33,259 nucleotides of DNA from Alkalicoccus luteus (GCF_012034335.1 NZ_JAATHJ010000039.1:1-33259), one strand, 5' to 3'; shown: positions 13,709 through 21,387, numbered from the stretch's first letter. Program-made: numbers and translations. The notes: generated by a model from the letters alone, not told the origin.

Positions 13709-15082
13709 CTATTTGTTGTTTTCGTGCAGCCACAGCTCATCCGGGTTGCCGAATTCGTTGTAAATGTGGTTGCGTGCTTCTACGGCTTGTTTTCTCAGGC
13801 TCTTGTAGTCGAGTCCAATCATTTTGCCGTTCCGCTTTACGGCTTCCCCGCTGACAAACACGGAATCAACGTTGCCGGTATGCGTGCTTGTGACGACAGC
13901 CCCTAATGGGTCATTCACCGGGAACAGATTCAGATCATCGGTGCGGATCATAATAATATCTGCTTCTTTACCCGGTGTCAGGCTGCCTGTTTTATGATCC
14001 AGCTTCAGCGCTTTAGCGCTGTCGATCGTTGCCATTTCCAGCACCTGGCGTGCATGAATATTTAACGGCGGTCCAGGCATTTCACCTTTAGCCAGAAGCT
14101 GATCGTTAATGCGGGAACGTTCTGCCTGTAGCGCGAACTTCATTTGTGCAAACATGTCTCCCCCGGTAGAGGTCACCACGTCTACCCCAAGCGCCGGCTT
14201 CACACCGTTTTCAAGGCTCAGGCCTGTTGCAGGATATCCGTGCCCCATCGCCATTTCCACTTCCGGAGTGACCGAAACAGAGCCGCCGTGTTCAGCCAGC
14301 AGCTTCATTTCTTCGGGGCTGACCGCATTGGCATGAGCAAAGTTCAGATCCGACCCGAGCAAGCCGGCATTATTCAGCTTCTCAATCGAACGGTCTATTG
14401 CTCCCCATGTTCCGAAACCAAGGTGCATGCTCGCAACGCCGTCCAGCTCCCGAGCCAGCTTGATCTCTTCTACTGACGTATCCCAGGAACAAAATTCAGG
14501 ACCACGGATCGCAAGGCCCATTGTCAGCCGCTGATCTTTAGAAGAGAAATACTGATTAGCGATAGAACGTGCGTCATCACCATTTGTCAGCGTGCTTTCC
14601 CGATTCCAGTAGTCGCCGTCACCGGGACAGCCGTATGCGAAGACGCCGCGGATATTCGATTCCTTCAGCCCGCGGATCATTTCCTCAGCATGATCTTTTG
14701 AGATGATCATCGTCCAGTCCAAAATCGTCGTCACACCGGCTTCAAGGGCTTCCAGCGCACCGAGCAGATTTCCGATATAGTCGTCCTGCGGGCGTCGTTT
14801 CGATCCGATATTACCATAATAAATGCTGCCGAGATATTTCTGCAGCGACCAGTCTGCTCCTGTGTTTCGGATGACCGATTCCCACGTGTGCCGGTGGCTG
14901 TCGACAAATCCGGGCATTACAATCATGTTTTCCGCATCAATGACCTCACAGTCCTCAGCCTGAATCTCATGATGCACGTCCACGATCTTTCCGTCTTCTA
15001 TGAGAATATCCCCTTTTTTGAAATCCCCTTTTGCTGGATCCATCGTCAGGATCATGCCGCCTTTTATCAACTTTTTGCTCAT
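13709..15082 (-). CDS. TRZ/ATZ-type amidohydrolase with altered active site
   Basis: A 457-aa amidohydrolase-superfamily protein and the last gene of the catabolic operon. Likely metal ligands are H63 and H65 (FVDSHRHTWES), H220 (SMHLGF), H250 (NFAHAN) and D301 (LGVDVVTS). The residue three after H220, normally the Glu that shuttles protons in deaminases (HxxE), is F223. The usual histidine substrate loop is replaced by AIRGPEFCSW. It therefore has the fold and metal ligands but is unlikely to be a classical cytosine, guanine or MTA deaminase. Hydrolysis of an amide, carbamate or halide, or lactonase chemistry, is possible. The start is ATG behind GAGAGGAGCG, 15 bases from the preceding gene. 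Confidence 0.82.
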   Translation of the reverse strand: MSKKLIKGGMILTMDPAKGDFKKGDILIEDGKIVDVHHEIQAEDCEVIDAENMIVMPGFVDSHRHTWESVIRNTGADWSLQKYLGSIYYGNIGSKRRPQDDYIGNLLGALEALEAGVTTILDWTMIISKDHAEEMIRGLKESNIRGVFAYGCPGDGDYWNRESTLTNGDDARSIANQYFSSKDQRLTMGLAIRGPEFCSWDTSVEEIKLARELDGVASMHLGFGTWGAIDRSIEKLNNAGLLGSDLNFAHANAVSPEEMKLLAEHGGSVSVTPEVEMAMGHGYPATGLSLENGVKPALGVDVVTSTGGDMFAQMKFALQAERSRINDQLLAKGEMPGPPLNIHARQVLEMATIDSAKALKLDHKTGSLTPGKEADIIMIRTDDLNLFPVNDPLGAVVTSTHTGNVDSVFVSGEAVKRNGKMIGLDYKSLRKQAVEARNHIYNEFGNPDELWLHENNK

Positions 15083-15097
15083 GTTTACCGCTCCTCT

Positions 15098-15871
15098 CTA
15101 AGCATTATCGATTATGATTCTTTTCCACTTTACGTGCACTGTGCAAATCATGCCGAGCTGCGTTCGCACTGCTTGTTCGAGATGCTTTTTCCAGAATGCT
15201 ATATCTGCGATGGTGACCTCCTGGCTCGTCGAAATCTGAACGGCAATCTGTTCAAAGCCGGTTTGAATCTGCTCGAGCCTGATACCTGGATGCTCATGAA
15301 TTCTGGTCATATCCTTTAAGCACTTTGGGGAGATGACAATCCGGTCTTTGCCCGTGTAAACCGGTTTGACTACCAGTACTTCCTGCTCCCGTCTGCGCAG
15401 CCGGATTAGGAGCTTACGGAACCAGCTCCCCGCAAATGCCGTGCCGACTTCTTCCGGGAGAATCGGTATGACGTGCAGATTCCTCCCTCGCTGCTGTCCT
15501 GCATGAAGTGTTTCTTCCTCTGTCTGTATCTCGCTGATCGCGATCCATTCAGACGGATCCGGGAGATTCAGCGCTCGTAAAATGGTACGTACCATGCGTT
15601 TGGATGTCCCCAGTACGAGAAGAGACTGCAGCTCATGATCTGCCAGAGCCTGTTTGACTTCATTCCGGTGTGCTTCTGCATGAAACACAGCCCGCTTTAC
15701 TGCAGCAAGCAGAAGCTGCTCATTTTTAGCTGACCGCCCTGCAAGCCGCCTGCCTTCTTTGATCAGCAGGCCGTCATCGATAATCGCAGCGGCTCCTGTC
15801 TGCTCGGCTACTTCGGTTGCGCGGTGGCTTTTTCCTGTGCCGCTTTTTCCATAGAGCCCGTAGATCTTCAC
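15098..15871 (-). CDS. P-loop NTP-binding protein with a possible Asp23/Gls24-like C-terminal domain
   Basis: A 257-aa protein that opens MKIYGLYGKSGTGKSHRATE, a clear Walker A (GKSGTGKS, residues 8-15) followed by an acidic IIDDG strand. Residues about 30-135 are helical and include a VLGTSKRMVRTI segment. From about residue 165 the pattern changes: RIVISPKCLKDMTRI, an alternating strand, then a helix WKKHLEQAVRTQLGM and a last strand VHVKWKRIII. This is reminiscent of the Asp23/Gls24 envelope-stress fold. That match is my inference. It starts with GTG overlapping the crotonase stop (GTGA), with GAAGGAG upstream. It has no obvious enzymatic role in catabolism; an NTP-dependent regulator or assembly factor is possible. 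Confidence 0.6.
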   Translation of the reverse strand: MKIYGLYGKSGTGKSHRATEVAEQTGAAAIIDDGLLIKEGRRLAGRSAKNEQLLLAAVKRAVFHAEAHRNEVKQALADHELQSLLVLGTSKRMVRTILRALNLPDPSEWIAISEIQTEEETLHAGQQRGRNLHVIPILPEEVGTAFAGSWFRKLLIRLRRREQEVLVVKPVYTGKDRIVISPKCLKDMTRIHEHPGIRLEQIQTGFEQIAVQISTSQEVTIADIAFWKKHLEQAVRTQLGMICTVHVKWKRIIIDNA

Positions 15872-16635
15872 GACCGCCTTCTCCTCGAAGGAAAATCAGG
15901 AGCACGCTTCTCCATAAAGGCCCGGCATCCTTCCTGAAAATCTGTTTCGTCTGCATAGCGAAACGTTCCGTATGCTTCCGGTGCAAAAAGGGCATCTACA
16001 GAGCCTTTTGACAGCTTCGTAATACTTGCGGCTAATTCCAGCGCCTCTTTATCGAGTGCTTCACGGTCCACGATTCGATTCAGCAGTCCAAGCCTTGCAG
16101 CTGTTTCATGGCCGTAAATCTCACTCATAAGCAGCAGCTCTTTTGTACGGTGCGGACCGAGAAAACGATCGATTCTTCCGAGAAATTCCGTTCCGAGCCG
16201 GATTCCGAGCTTAGCAACCGGTATTCCCATCTTTGTATGCTTTGTGCCGAGTCGGAGAGAGAAGGTAAGCGCAAGAATAAATCCAGCTCCATACACAGGT
16301 CCGTCAATCGCTCCAATCACCGGCAGCTTCAGCTTTTCAAACGAAGCGATCGTACTTTCCATCGTTCGAAACGCATTATCCGCCTCTTCCGTTGACATTG
16401 CTGCAAACTCCTTAATGTCTGAACCGGCTGTGAAATTACCCGGGACCCCGCGAACAACAACCACTTTATTTTTTGGATTCCCCTGGATCTCCTCAACCGT
16501 TCTCCCAAGTTCCTTCCACATCGCCGTTGTCAGTGCATTTCTTGCCTCAGGCCGGCTGATCGTGACCACTGCAATCCCGGCGCCCTCCTGCAACGTGATT
16601 TTCCCATCAGGTGCTCGTTTAATTACGATACGCAC
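15868..16635 (-). CDS. Crotonase (enoyl-CoA hydratase/isomerase) superfamily protein lacking both hydratase glutamates
   Basis: A 255-aa crotonase-fold protein. N-terminal VTISRPEARNALT, the first oxyanion-hole segment NFTAGSDIKEF (A70, G71) and the second, GPVYGAGFILALT (G116-G118), are clear. CoA-thioester binding is therefore likely. In classical enoyl-CoA hydratase two glutamates (E144 and E164 of rat) lie twenty residues apart. The aligned positions here are I120 (GAGFI) and V140 (GIPVAKLG), so hydration by the usual mechanism is not expected. Isomerase, thioester hydrolase, dehalogenase or ring-opening chemistry is possible. A GTG start has AGGAGG six bases upstream. The C terminus is very basic (RRRRS). 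Confidence 0.82.
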   Translation of the reverse strand: MRIVIKRAPDGKITLQEGAGIAVVTISRPEARNALTTAMWKELGRTVEEIQGNPKNKVVVVRGVPGNFTAGSDIKEFAAMSTEEADNAFRTMESTIASFEKLKLPVIGAIDGPVYGAGFILALTFSLRLGTKHTKMGIPVAKLGIRLGTEFLGRIDRFLGPHRTKELLLMSEIYGHETAARLGLLNRIVDREALDKEALELAASITKLSKGSVDALFAPEAYGTFRYADETDFQEGCRAFMEKRAPDFPSRRRRS

Positions 16636-16645
16636 AGCGCACCTC

Positions 16646-17590
16646 CTAGCTTAAAAACGTTACGCGGTTCGTCTGCTTACCCAGATCAATAGTGCCGTCA
16701 CTGCTCTTAATTTCACTTGTGATAACGTCTCCGTCATTTAAATAATGCTCATTTGTTTCCTGGCTTTTGTTTAAGGTTGCCATTTTTTTATCCATTTTTT
16801 CAAATGGGTTTAACAGTTCATTCATTTCATCCGGGGAAAGCTTCAGGGCGACGCCGCCCGGTGTTCCTGTCATCAGCAGATCCCCCGGCCAGAAATCCAT
16901 CATGCCGGAAAGCTCAACCAGCGTCTCCTCCGGCTTGTAGAGAAGCTGAAAAGAATTAGCCTGCTGCCGTGTTTCTCCGTTTACTTTCAGCGTCAGCTCC
17001 AGATCGTGCACCTTTTCTGCTTCGTCTTTATCAAACAGATACAGCACTGGTCCGGTCGGACAAAACGTGCGGAAGCTTTTCCCTTTGTACCACTGGTTTT
17101 CGGCGAACTGGATGTCCCGTGAGGAGATATCATTGGTGATGACAAAGCCAGCGATGTAGTCGCCCAGCGCGCTGAAATCTTCCGGGAGCTTTTTATCCAG
17201 TTTTTTCCCAAACACGAGTCCCAGCTCAATTTCATAATCGAGCAGCGTGACGTGGGCAGGGCTCTCGATATCCGTATCCGGGGCTGCGATAGAGCTTGCT
17301 GCTTTCGTGAAGATCAGATTGAATGGCGGACGCCTGGCATCCAGACCGCCTTCTTCCCGGTGTGAAGAATAGTTGGCCCCCTGGCAGACGATCTGAGCGG
17401 GAGTTGTAACAGGACTGAGCAGTGTGACATGCTCCGGATTGACTGGATTCCCAGCCGGCTCTGCCTGCTTGGCTCCATGCTCTAAAAACGCAGCCAGCGT
17501 CTCAAACTGACCGGCTGGAAATATTCCCTCCTCCGTCAGCAGTCCCCAGTGAATTCCATCATGTTCATAGCGTACGATTCGTTTTCCCAT
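16646..17590 (-). CDS. Fumarylacetoacetate hydrolase (FAH) family protein
   Basis: A 314-aa FAH-superfamily enzyme. Members hydrolyse, hydrate, isomerise or decarboxylate beta-diketo or 2-oxo-enoate acids from aromatic ring cleavage in the cytoplasm. The divalent-metal ligands are present: E120 and E122 in DYEIELG and D154 in ITNDISSRD. C-terminal landmarks PGDLLMTGTPGGVAL and DGDVITSEI are also present. An unusual KMDKKMATLNKSQETNEHY stretch sits between them, where shorter relatives have a brief loop. In this operon it most likely processes the product of the extradiol dioxygenase. The ATG is preceded by AAGGAGGATG, 34 bases after the FMN reductase stop. Confidence 0.88.
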   Translation of the reverse strand: MGKRIVRYEHDGIHWGLLTEEGIFPAGQFETLAAFLEHGAKQAEPAGNPVNPEHVTLLSPVTTPAQIVCQGANYSSHREEGGLDARRPPFNLIFTKAASSIAAPDTDIESPAHVTLLDYEIELGLVFGKKLDKKLPEDFSALGDYIAGFVITNDISSRDIQFAENQWYKGKSFRTFCPTGPVLYLFDKDEAEKVHDLELTLKVNGETRQQANSFQLLYKPEETLVELSGMMDFWPGDLLMTGTPGGVALKLSPDEMNELLNPFEKMDKKMATLNKSQETNEHYLNDGDVITSEIKSSDGTIDLGKQTNRVTFLS

Positions 17591-17624
17591 ACTGCATCCT
17601 CCTTCAGACTATTATTGGCAGCCG

Positions 17625-18173
17625 TTACAGTGCCGGCTCCGCTTTTGCGAACGTTTCAAAGTTCTTCATAACTGAATCAAGAAAATCGACCGTGCCGGTA
17701 TCGGTAATTGAGCCGTCTTCTCCCAGTTTCTGATGCACACCGCCGATGAACACTTCGTTGCCCGGCAGCACTCTCGCACTCATACCAGGTGCAGCCAGAA
17801 TTTGCCGCAGGTGCATCTGACAACGGACGGTACCGAGAAAACCCGGGCTTGCTCCAACGATAAGAACGGGTTTTCCTGTCAGCACCTTGTCCACTCGTGA
17901 AAGCCAGTCGAGCGCATTTTTCAGCATCCCAGGGACAGAATGGTTATACTCAGGAGTCACGATGATCACCGCATCGCTGTCCTTAATCTGCTGTTTGAAC
18001 GCTGCGACTTCATCAGACGGTGTCTCTTCCGTGTCCTGATCGAAATAAGGCAGTTTTTCAAGCTCCGGCATCGTCATCCGGAACGTGTCTGCGTACCGTT
18101 CTTTCATAAAATCTGCGATCTTCCGATTGAATGATTCTTTTCGAATGCTGCCGACAAGGACAGTCGTTTGCAT
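17625..18173 (-). CDS. NAD(P)H-dependent FMN reductase family protein
   Basis: A 182-aa flavodoxin-like reductase. The phosphate-binding loop reads GSIRKESFNRKIA and the flavin-contacting motif PEYNHSVPGMLKNALDW. Both are standard for the NADPH-dependent FMN reductase/azoreductase group. Such enzymes reduce free or bound flavin, quinones or azo bonds in the cytoplasm. Within the operon it could supply reduced flavin to a monooxygenase encoded elsewhere, or keep the dioxygenase iron reduced. No flavin monooxygenase gene is in the window. The start is ATG behind AAAGGAGC, one base after the alpha/beta hydrolase stop. Confidence 0.88.
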   Translation of the reverse strand: MQTTVLVGSIRKESFNRKIADFMKERYADTFRMTMPELEKLPYFDQDTEETPSDEVAAFKQQIKDSDAVIIVTPEYNHSVPGMLKNALDWLSRVDKVLTGKPVLIVGASPGFLGTVRCQMHLRQILAAPGMSARVLPGNEVFIGGVHQKLGEDGSITDTGTVDFLDSVMKNFETFAKAEPAL

Positions 18174-18174
18174 A

Positions 18175-18840
18175 TTATATAAGCTCCTTTCGTTCTTGCA
18201 GCCAGCTGAGAATAGCCTCCGCCGTTTCGTCCGGCTTTTCCAGCATCACATAATGGCCGCTTCCTTCAATGACTTTCACATCCGCATCTGGCTTGACGCC
18301 AAGGACTTTTTCTTCCGCATGCTCCGGCAGAAGTCTGTCTTCACTGCCGTAGATGAACAAAACCGGAACCTTCAGCTGCTCGAGCCGGCTCCACCCGCTG
18401 CTGTAATCCGTACACGCTTTAAAGTCGATATATGCCTGTTTCGGCGAGCCTCCGTACGTATCCACCTTCTCTTCCTCTAGCAGCTCTTCATCTACGTGTT
18501 TAGCGTAGGAAGCGTGAAACAGTCCGGCTGGATACGTGCCCGCTTTAAGCTTTTTGAGAACGTGCTCATGCACCGGCAGTTCAGGGTGTCCAGCAACAAT
18601 GATTACGGCTGCCGGATGTCGTATGCTCGTAGCTTCCAAAGCGCAAAGGCTGCCCATCGAATGACCGATGAGTACGGTTTTATCGTCAAACGTGAGAGCT
18701 GCACTTTTTTCCTGAATCGACGTGCCCTGAGACAAGTCTGCCGCTCGAACATGAAACGGTTCCAGCTTCGGAGTAAGTCTGCGCCATTTGGAAGGGGTGC
18801 CTCCTGCACCGTGCAGCAGCATAAGATTATATGCTTTCAT
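18175..18840 (-). CDS. Alpha/beta-fold hydrolase
   Basis: A 221-aa serine hydrolase. The oxyanion loop is LLHGAGGTPSKW, and the nucleophile elbow GHSMGS gives S61. The acid is probably D168 in IYGSEDRLLPEH, and the base is H196 in GSGHYVMLEKPDE. No signal peptide or cap-domain signature beyond a short helical insert is seen. In ring-cleavage pathways such enzymes hydrolyse C-C bonds of meta-cleavage products or open lactones and esters. The substrate here is not resolved. The ATG directly abuts the stop of the FadR-type regulator gene, with AGAAGGAGG upstream, so translation is probably coupled. Confidence 0.88.
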   Translation of the reverse strand: MKAYNLMLLHGAGGTPSKWRRLTPKLEPFHVRAADLSQGTSIQEKSAALTFDDKTVLIGHSMGSLCALEATSIRHPAAVIIVAGHPELPVHEHVLKKLKAGTYPAGLFHASYAKHVDEELLEEEKVDTYGGSPKQAYIDFKACTDYSSGWSRLEQLKVPVLFIYGSEDRLLPEHAEEKVLGVKPDADVKVIEGSGHYVMLEKPDETAEAILSWLQERKELI

Positions 18841-19569
18841 TTAGTTAGGTGCCTCCTTCTTCACTTCCGCTTCGTACTCCTTAAGAAGATGACTCACGGT
18901 GTGAAGCAGCGTTTCCATTCGCGCCATCGCTTCATCTTCCTTGCCTTCAATCACCGCAGTCATCACATCCCGATGCAGATCCAGCGCCATCTTTCTGCTG
19001 TTATCCCCTGCACGCTGCAACATTCTCATTGTCGTGTGCCGGCTTTGATAAAGACCTTCCTGAAGCGTTTGAATCAGGCTTTGCATCAGTTCATTATGGG
19101 AGGCGTGCAGAATTGCTTCGTGAAACGCCGCATCCGCCTCCACCCAGTCATCTTCATTATCCACCGACTGCTCCAACAGATCGAACCGGTGCCGGATCGT
19201 GGCAATATCTTCTTCATCGGCGTTTTTCGCTGCCAGCTTTACAGCCGCCGGTTCCATTGCCAGACGTACTTCTGTCAGCTGCATCAAAAACGACTGATTT
19301 TCTTCCGCTGCTGCAGCCCAGGAAATAATATCCGGGTCCCACCAGAGCCAAGCTTCCCGGTCCCGGACTACCGTTCCGGTCCGCGTAGAAGATTCGATCA
19401 GCCGTCTGGCGCTGAGACCTTTCATCGTCTCTCTTACCACCGTCCGGCTGACGCCCTTCATTTCACTCAGCGTTTCTACTTTAGGCAGCAGCTCTCCAGG
19501 CTTGCGCTCCCCCTGAACAATACTGCTGCCAAGCTCATGCAATAGCTGCTCACTTAAATTTTTTGGCAT
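18841..19569 (-). CDS. FadR-subfamily GntR transcriptional regulator
   Basis: A 242-aa one-component regulator. An N-terminal winged helix-turn-helix includes GELLPKVETLSEMKGVSRTVVRETMKGL. A C-terminal all-helical FCD effector domain carries EVRLAMEPAAVKLAA and metal-site candidates DAAFHEAILHASHN and LDLHRDVMTAV. FCD proteins of this type bind small carboxylates, often through a metal, and usually repress the catabolic operon that encodes them. It is the second gene of the operon, so autoregulation is expected. The perfect palindrome in the promoter at 20548-20570 is the likely operator. A GTG at 19578 is also in frame but lies only three bases from AGGAGG, so the ATG at 19569 is preferred. 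Confidence 0.87.
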   Translation of the reverse strand: MPKNLSEQLLHELGSSIVQGERKPGELLPKVETLSEMKGVSRTVVRETMKGLSARRLIESSTRTGTVVRDREAWLWWDPDIISWAAAAEENQSFLMQLTEVRLAMEPAAVKLAAKNADEEDIATIRHRFDLLEQSVDNEDDWVEADAAFHEAILHASHNELMQSLIQTLQEGLYQSRHTTMRMLQRAGDNSRKMALDLHRDVMTAVIEGKEDEAMARMETLLHTVSHLLKEYEAEVKKEAPN

Positions 19570-19639
19570 AGACTCCACTCTCCTCCTGAATCAGTACGTT
19601 CAGCATAAGCTGAAAGGCGCAGTATGTGAAGTCCTGAAG

Positions 19640-20518
19640 CTAAACGAGCGCTTTCTCAAAATCGACGCCCCAGAGAGACAGGCACTCATCCGTGCTCCAT
19701 ACCTTTGGCTTTTGCGGGAAATCGCGATGCCACGGGCGCGGATCAAAAATACCGAGCTCCTTAATGAAAACATCTCCGTCTGTAAACAGTTCTATCAGGT
19801 TTCCTTCCGGATCATAGTGATAGCAGGCAATGTTATGCCCCGCACCATGCCGGGAAGGCCCCCACTCCAGATGGACACCGTTCAGGCGCATAAAATCAAG
19901 TGTTTCCACGAGGTGATTGTAGCTTCGAAGCTCCAGTGCCAGATGGTGCATCCCCTTCGTTTCCGAGGTAAAGAAATTGAGAACGTGATGATCGCAATTG
20001 CAGGTCATAAAACCGAAAAAGTCTTCAATCCAATCGGTGTTGTAAAAGCCGAGTTTTTCGTAAAACGCAACCTGCTTTTTCGCATCAGACACCCGAATCG
20101 ACAAGTGCCCTACCTTATTCGGACGGATCCCTTCTTTTTGAAATCCCCGTTCTTCTGCCAGATCCATTTCCGGGTAAAGCTCTACCGTATAACCATCCGG
20201 ATCCTTGAACTGCAGGGCTTCTTTCACCCCCGGAGCCGGATCATGCAGCAGATCCGCTTCGATATCAAGTGACTTGAGGTGATCTTTTACATCATTGATG
20301 CTGCCGTCTGCTGTGTACTGAAAACCAAATTTGCTGATGCCGCTTTCCGTCGACTCTTTCAAAATAATGTTATGATGATCCGTCGAGCTGCTAAAGTAAG
20401 CGCTTCCATTTTTTTCATCAGTTAATCGAAAACCTACAATGGACTCATAATACGTTTTCATGGCCTGAAGATCCTGAACTTTGAACTCTACGTAACCGAG
20501 CTTAAACACATTCAGCAT
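19640..20518 (-). CDS. Two-domain extradiol ring-cleavage dioxygenase (catechol 2,3-dioxygenase type, VOC superfamily)
   Basis: A 292-aa type I extradiol dioxygenase made of two VOC modules. The N-terminal module (residues 1-120) has lost metal ligands, as usual. The C-terminal module keeps the iron triad H138 (VGHLSIRV), H192 (MHHLALEL) and E243 (GNLIELFTD). It also keeps the conserved second-sphere RHGAGHNIACYHYDPEGN with a His and Tyr. It should open a catecholic or gentisate-like ring next to the hydroxyls, using Fe(II) and oxygen. The specific phenol is unknown. It is the first gene of the operon, with an AGAGGAGGAG ribosome binding site, and lies directly downstream of the palindromic promoter. 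Confidence 0.88.
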   Translation of the reverse strand: MLNVFKLGYVEFKVQDLQAMKTYYESIVGFRLTDEKNGSAYFSSSTDHHNIILKESTESGISKFGFQYTADGSINDVKDHLKSLDIEADLLHDPAPGVKEALQFKDPDGYTVELYPEMDLAEERGFQKEGIRPNKVGHLSIRVSDAKKQVAFYEKLGFYNTDWIEDFFGFMTCNCDHHVLNFFTSETKGMHHLALELRSYNHLVETLDFMRLNGVHLEWGPSRHGAGHNIACYHYDPEGNLIELFTDGDVFIKELGIFDPRPWHRDFPQKPKVWSTDECLSLWGVDFEKALV

Positions 20519-20547
20519 GGCTATGCTCCTCCTCTTTATGAAGTTGG

Positions 20548-20570
20548 ATTAATAATATAATATTATTAAT
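20548..20570. promoter_or_regulatory. Perfect 23-bp palindrome, putative FadR-type operator
   Basis: Two 11-base arms, ATTAATAATAT (20548-20558) and ATATTATTAAT (20560-20570), are exact reverse complements around a single central base. The palindrome covers the spacer and -10 box of the catabolic operon promoter, where a bound repressor would block polymerase. It is the best candidate for the site of the regulator encoded as the operon's second gene. Confidence 0.65.
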
Positions 20571-20580
20571 ATTTCGTCAA
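20552..20580 (-). promoter_or_regulatory. Sigma-A promoter of the eight-gene catabolic operon
   Basis: On the minus strand TTGACG (20575-20580) and TATTAT (20552-20557) are exactly 17 bases apart. Each matches the sigma-A consensus at five of six positions. The start of the dioxygenase gene is about 34 bases downstream. Confidence 0.75.
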
Positions 20581-20634
20581 CGCATATGCATAAAACGTTA
20601 CGTGAGCTATAAAGAAGGCTCTGATCAGGACTGG

Positions 20635-20790
20635 TGCTGACAGAAATAACGGTGAGGCTCCTCTTTCCGCGGGCATCTGTCCTGCATTCGCTTTCCCTGC
20701 AGGAAAGAGAAAGTACAAAACGATTTCTGCCGAAGCACTACGCAGCGGGGGCTTGCCGCGGTGCAGTGACGTTTTTCTACTATCAACATT
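20635..20790. repeat. Possible degenerate interspersed repeat
   Basis: This non-coding stretch contains GGCTCCTCTTTCCGCGGGC, TTCGCTTTCC and GCAGCGGGGGCTTGCCGCGG. It resembles the GC-rich interspersed repeats common in alkaliphilic Bacillus genomes, and a related CTCGCTTTCC element occurs at 33190-33259. A small hairpin, CTTTCC-CTGCA-GGAAAG, is included. There is no coding potential. This is inference from style, not from an alignment. Confidence 0.35.
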
Positions 20791-20800
20791 GAACAGAGCT

Positions 20801-20834
20801 AAAAAAAAGACGCGGGCTGCAGCAGCCGCACGTC
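20801..20834 (-). terminator. Intrinsic terminator of luxS
   Basis: On the minus strand AGACGTGCGGCTGC and GCAGCCCGCGTCT pair across a short turn, followed by a run of eight T. It lies 14 bases after the luxS stop. Confidence 0.9.
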
Positions 20835-20848
20835 TGTCTCATCTTAAT

Positions 20849-21316
20849 TTAAGACTCTTTAAAAATGGTTGACCATTCGTTTCTTCGTTCCAGCATGGCA
20901 GAAGCAATTTCTTTTGCTCCTTCGAGGGAGTGCGAGGCTGCCCATCCGCACTGAACTTCGTTGCAGCCCGGAACTTCATCTGCCTTTAAAACATCATGCA
21001 GCGTTTTTTCCACAAGCTCCAGCACTCCGTCATAATGATCATCGTTAATCAGACTCAGATAAAAACCTGTCTGACAGCCCATCGGTGAAACGTCGACGAT
21101 CCGCTCGTGATGATTACGGCTGAACTCAGCCATCATGTGCTCGAGTGAATGCAAGCCGGGCATATCCATATGTTCTTCGTTTGGCTGGCAGAAGCGGATG
21201 TCATACTTATAAATCGTATCGTTCGTTCCCTCTACTTTTCCTGCCAGGCGGATATACGGTGCATCTACTTTCGTGTGGTCCAGATTAAAGCTTTCCACAT
21301 TCATTTTCTGTGCCAT
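20849..21316 (-). CDS. luxS: S-ribosylhomocysteine lyase LuxS
   Basis: A 155-aa enzyme that splits S-ribosylhomocysteine to homocysteine and DPD, the precursor of autoinducer-2, as part of the activated methyl cycle. The metal site HSLEH gives H56 and H60, with the third ligand C123 in GCNEVQCGW. Catalytic C81 lies in [10 protein letters not shown] and the proton-shuttling E59 is within the first motif. All are intact and length is normal. The ATG has AAAGGAGGGG upstream. It is probably monocistronic or paired with the upstream 54-aa membrane protein gene, and ends in a strong terminator. No SAM riboswitch is visible before it. Confidence 0.95.
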   Translation of the reverse strand: MAQKMNVESFNLDHTKVDAPYIRLAGKVEGTNDTIYKYDIRFCQPNEEHMDMPGLHSLEHMMAEFSRNHHERIVDVSPMGCQTGFYLSLINDDHYDGVLELVEKTLHDVLKADEVPGCNEVQCGWAASHSLEGAKEIASAMLERRNEWSTIFKES

Positions 21317-21387
21317 CGTGCCCCTCCTTTAAACAATCGTTGGTGACAGTGTATCATGTTTTCCTACTTGACTCGAATACTGTGGCG

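Noticed and set aside
15817-16011. Plus-strand frame encoding a Cys/Arg-rich peptide that might look like a zinc protein
   Set aside because: It is the reverse of the basic C terminus of the crotonase and the P-loop gene start; no ribosome binding site.
18496-19545. Long plus-strand open frame (about 350 codons) opposite the regulator and hydrolase genes
   Set aside because: It is antisense to two genes with intact motifs, is rich in Arg, His, Cys and Phe, and has no ribosome binding site.
19712-20272. Plus-strand open frame opposite the dioxygenase
   Set aside because: Shadow of a conserved gene with an intact iron triad; no recognisable domain.
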